The position numbers were made by a program, and so were the translations under genes. The notes beneath the pieces were generated by a model. That model saw nothing but the letters and a program-made list of their open reading frames with translations, was not told where the DNA came from and did no database searches. 64,000 bases of DNA from Smittium culicis (Eukaryota; Kickxellomycota; Harpellomycetes; Harpellales; Legeriomycetaceae): positions 1 through 64,000 of the forward strand of contig LSSN01006111.1 in NCBI GenBank assembly GCA_001970855.1, in the 5' to 3' direction. Of the stretch, positions 61,790-64,000 are shown one piece after another (positions within the stretch are counted from its first letter, which is position 1; each line of letters begins with the position of its first letter).

Positions 61790-62423
61790 CTCAGATTGAA
61801 CTCGTAATTTCTACGATTTCTATCTGGTAAACAAATCTATAGGCATTTTAAATTAATATGCTCGATAGTATAATTCTTTATAATAAAATTTCAGGCTTTG
61901 CTTGCGCTAAGAATATAAAATATCTGTCTTCTCTCTCGTTTTTATTTCTCATATTTATCACTTTTTAGACCCTAAAAGACTTGATTAAACAAAAGTTTAT
62001 AAAATAGCAAAATTTGATTTTTTAAATAGAAATATTTTGATGATACATTTCATTCAAGTAAAGTATATAAAGTAAATAGGTTTCCATTCATTACAATAAA
62101 CACGCTCTTAATTCTTAGTCTAGTAGTAAATCTAAATAAAAAGGACTTATTCTATCAGGTAGACACTATGAAAATAAATCATTTATCTAGGAAAACGATG
62201 GAAAATAAAGCGTAAATTTTAGGAAAACAATGGCTTAGATATTAAACTCTTTTCTAAAAAATATACAATTACCATAAAATTGCACTTGAATTAAAGACCA
62301 TAATTATATATGCTTATAAATTAAAATTTAGTAGTATAAGCTCCAAAAAATGTAAATCTTATAGGGGATTTTTTTTAGTATAGCTAGTGTTTATAAGTAC
62401 CAACATCAATTTTTAAAAAAATT

Positions 62424-62888
62424 TTACAAGCTGATTTTACAACCAGAATTTATTAAAGAAGATTTAGCCTCTTCAAATCTATCCTTTTTAACTAAAATGT
62501 AGTCTGTATCATAAGTGCTGACCACAAAGATAGGGATCTTTGCTTCCGCCAACACACCCGATAAGTTAGCCAAGATTCCAACAAGCCCAAAATCCAAAAC
62601 TCCATCGACTTTGAAAGCAACCCAATCTTTTTCTATTTTCAAAGCTTCGCTTTCAGATTCTGGATTATCTCTAATTATGCTAGAAAGTTTGGATTCGATT
62701 TTTCTCAACCCGCTCAAACTCGAATCTTCGTCACAAACTATTATTGATTGTTCATCAGCAGTCTTGGTTACTGAGTAGAAACTAGTTTCGGTTTCGAGAA
62801 AGCTAGATAGCTCATTCAAAACTTTAATTTCTTTAGGGATTCGATAAACCCACATCTCGCCTTTGATTACAGATAAATTAAAGCTCAT
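62424..62888 (-). CDS. Small ACT-domain protein
   Basis: An intronless gene of 154 residues. The C-terminal half holds an ACT domain: WVAFKVDGVLDFGLVGILAN, LSGVLAEAKIPIFVVSTYDT and DYILVKKDRFEEAKSSL. This is the pattern of ACT_7-type proteins, related to the ACT pairs of aspartate kinases and CASTOR arginine sensors. The N-terminal half (KGEMWVYRIPKE) fits the companion ACT-like fold that starts such proteins. ACT domains bind small ligands, usually amino acids. There is no catalytic domain, so a sensing or regulatory role is likely; the ligand is unknown. The start ATG at 62888 is chosen because the family begins shortly before such a MWVYRI-like strand. Confidence 0.85.
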   Translation of the reverse strand: MSFNLSVIKGEMWVYRIPKEIKVLNELSSFLETETSFYSVTKTADEQSIIVCDEDSSLSGLRKIESKLSSIIRDNPESESEALKIEKDWVAFKVDGVLDFGLVGILANLSGVLAEAKIPIFVVSTYDTDYILVKKDRFEEAKSSLINSGCKISL

Positions 62889-63145
62889 TTTCCTTTATCG
62901 TGAATATGTTTTTTTTCAGAATGATTCAGAGATTTGTGGTAGATAAAGAGTTATGATTGATTTTATACCGATTTATAATTGTTGTAAAAAAATGCTTTTT
63001 TTTTTCAAGTTTATTCGTAGTATTTCTAATGAGAAATTTTTGACTTTAACACCTTTTTCCCTATCAAATTTTAAAGTCACTTTTAAAATCTGACAATTGT
63101 TGATCTCTGTATTAAATCTATAACATTTATGACCATTTTACTAAA

Positions 63146-63333
63146 CCTTTAAAGCGAAAACGCTCTATAACTTTATTAAAAACCATGATTGGATAAGCCA
63201 ATATAGCTCATATGCTATTGGATATACCAGAATTAATAGCTAATAATATAATAACCATTTTGTACTAGTTGATCATTTCGTCGTTTGGTTGGGTAAATTT
63301 GGTAGTATTAAAAAGCCAACCGCCCCTGAAAGG
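63146..63333 (-). mobile_element. MITE-A subfamily 2 copy
   Basis: 188 bp starting CCTTTAAAGCG and ending GCCAACCGCCCCTGAAAGG. It aligns with 41839-42028 throughout (ATTGGATAAGCCA, GTTGGGTAAATTTGGTAGTA). The flanks are TAAA and TTTA, degraded from TTAA. Confidence 0.7.
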
Positions 63334-63470
63334 TTTACTACTAATGCTTAGATCATTATATTTCATTTTAAAATCAAAATATCAATACTAATAATGTATT
63401 GGCTCCAAAAATTTCAGAGCCAACCATATCGCATGATTTAAACTCAATGGGCTCTGACTCATAAAGTTAA

Positions 63471-63630
63471 CCCTTTCCTCCCCAACAAATATAAAAAAAG
63501 GAATTTATTGATTCGTTTATCATCTATATTCAAGCTACTATTTGTCGTATAAATTCAATAAGCCAATAATTCTTAAAGCCTCGGAATGATAGTAATTTAA
63601 TTGAACGCTGTTGGCTATATCGGGTGGGTT
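63471..63630 (-). mobile_element. MITE-A copy, right end lost
   Basis: Preceded by TTAA (63467-63470). It starts CCCTTTCCTCCCCAAC and follows the family to GTTGGCTATATCGGG, after which similarity stops. Confidence 0.7.
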
Positions 63631-64000
63631 AATATAAAAATTTATTTAATTCTGTACTAAACATTATAAACTATTTTCCGGTGTATAAATAAAATAGTGT
63701 GTACTTTTGAAGTTTTCAAACCATAATTTTAAAAAAATCAATTTTTTAAAAGCGATTTTATATAGTCATAGAAATTATTTCCCTGCATCGCTTTTTTTTT
63801 GTTTGTAAAATTATTATGTTGCATGTTGATTTTTATATTGGTATGAAATACTTCTTTGACTGGGTGGAGGATTGTTATTTATTTACTTTTAGGATAGCCA
63901 GTGATATTTTTTAGCATATTATGCAGATCAAATTACAATGAAATTTGATATAAGTTTACATATACAATCATATGCAAATAAATGCAAACAATATTATGAT

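Larger units (their letters stand above)
62889..64000. other. Right-end intergenic region
   Basis: Apart from two MITE-A copies, I see only AT-rich DNA. Confidence 0.5.

Noticed and set aside
61857..61960. Minus-strand start MRNKNEREDRYFIFLAQAKP as a first exon of the unknown gene
   Set aside because: It looks coding at first, but a stop follows within a few codons and there is no GT donor to join it to the exon at 61789.
1..64000. CRISPR arrays, bacterial operons, tRNA and rRNA genes
   Set aside because: No regularly spaced repeats, Shine-Dalgarno patterns, or T-loop and acceptor-stem signatures were found by eye; a tRNAscan run would settle the tRNA question.

Overview
The window is a gene-poor, very A+T-rich stretch of a eukaryotic nuclear genome. 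The genes carry many short GT-AG introns (about 44-230 bp, most 60-130 bp), donors are often GTAAG-like, and the families present are typical of opisthokonts (Elf1/ELOF1, CLC transporter, FANCD2, BED finger, S1 protease). An early-diverging fungus with a repeat-inflated genome is my best guess, but the sequence alone does not fix the lineage. No convincing tRNA or rRNA genes and no prokaryotic features were seen.

Layout. 1-11.3 kb: no gene; a C-rich, pyrimidine-skewed block with a small minisatellite (1-1.9 kb), then AT-rich DNA with one intact MITE and a LINE-like 3' end. 11.3-15.5 kb: a dead DIRS-type tyrosine-recombinase retrotransposon on the minus strand, with terminal inverted repeats. 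16.2-18.7 kb: Elf1 (plus, 3 exons) converging with a GNAT acetyltransferase (minus, 2 exons). 18.7-31.3 kb: no gene; a nest of two MITE families (19.2-25.2 kb) and a second C-rich block just upstream of the next gene. 31.3-35.0 kb: a five-exon gene joining a BED zinc finger to an AS3MT-type methyltransferase with a long Asn/Ser-rich tail. 35.3-35.8 kb: a second LINE-like 3' end. 36.8-40.1 kb: a 14-exon CLC chloride transporter (minus). 41.6-42.3 kb: three MITEs in a row. 42.7-43.6 kb: an intronless secreted S1 protease (minus). 47.6-52.2 kb: a second DIRS element (plus), whose internal complementary region can be recognised. 54.5-60.7 kb: a 22-exon FANCD2 homologue (minus), followed by an unrecognised spliced gene (61.2-61.8 kb, minus) and an ACT-domain protein (62.4-62.9 kb, minus). 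Two more MITEs lie near the right end.

The genes do not form a pathway. The most notable points are: (1) FANCD2 has Asn where the monoubiquitinated Lys (human Lys561) should be; (2) the BED-AS3MT fusion lacks two of the four arsenite-handling cysteines; (3) a TTAA-flanked, piggyBac-like MITE family includes a clean element-within-element insertion; (4) two DIRS elements have recognisable ITRs and matching internal regions, and both have lost the first Asp of the RT active site. Exon junctions were worked out by hand from reading frame, GT-AG signals and family similarity. They give intact reading frames for Elf1, GNAT, BED-MT, CLC and FANCD2, but have not been checked against transcripts.
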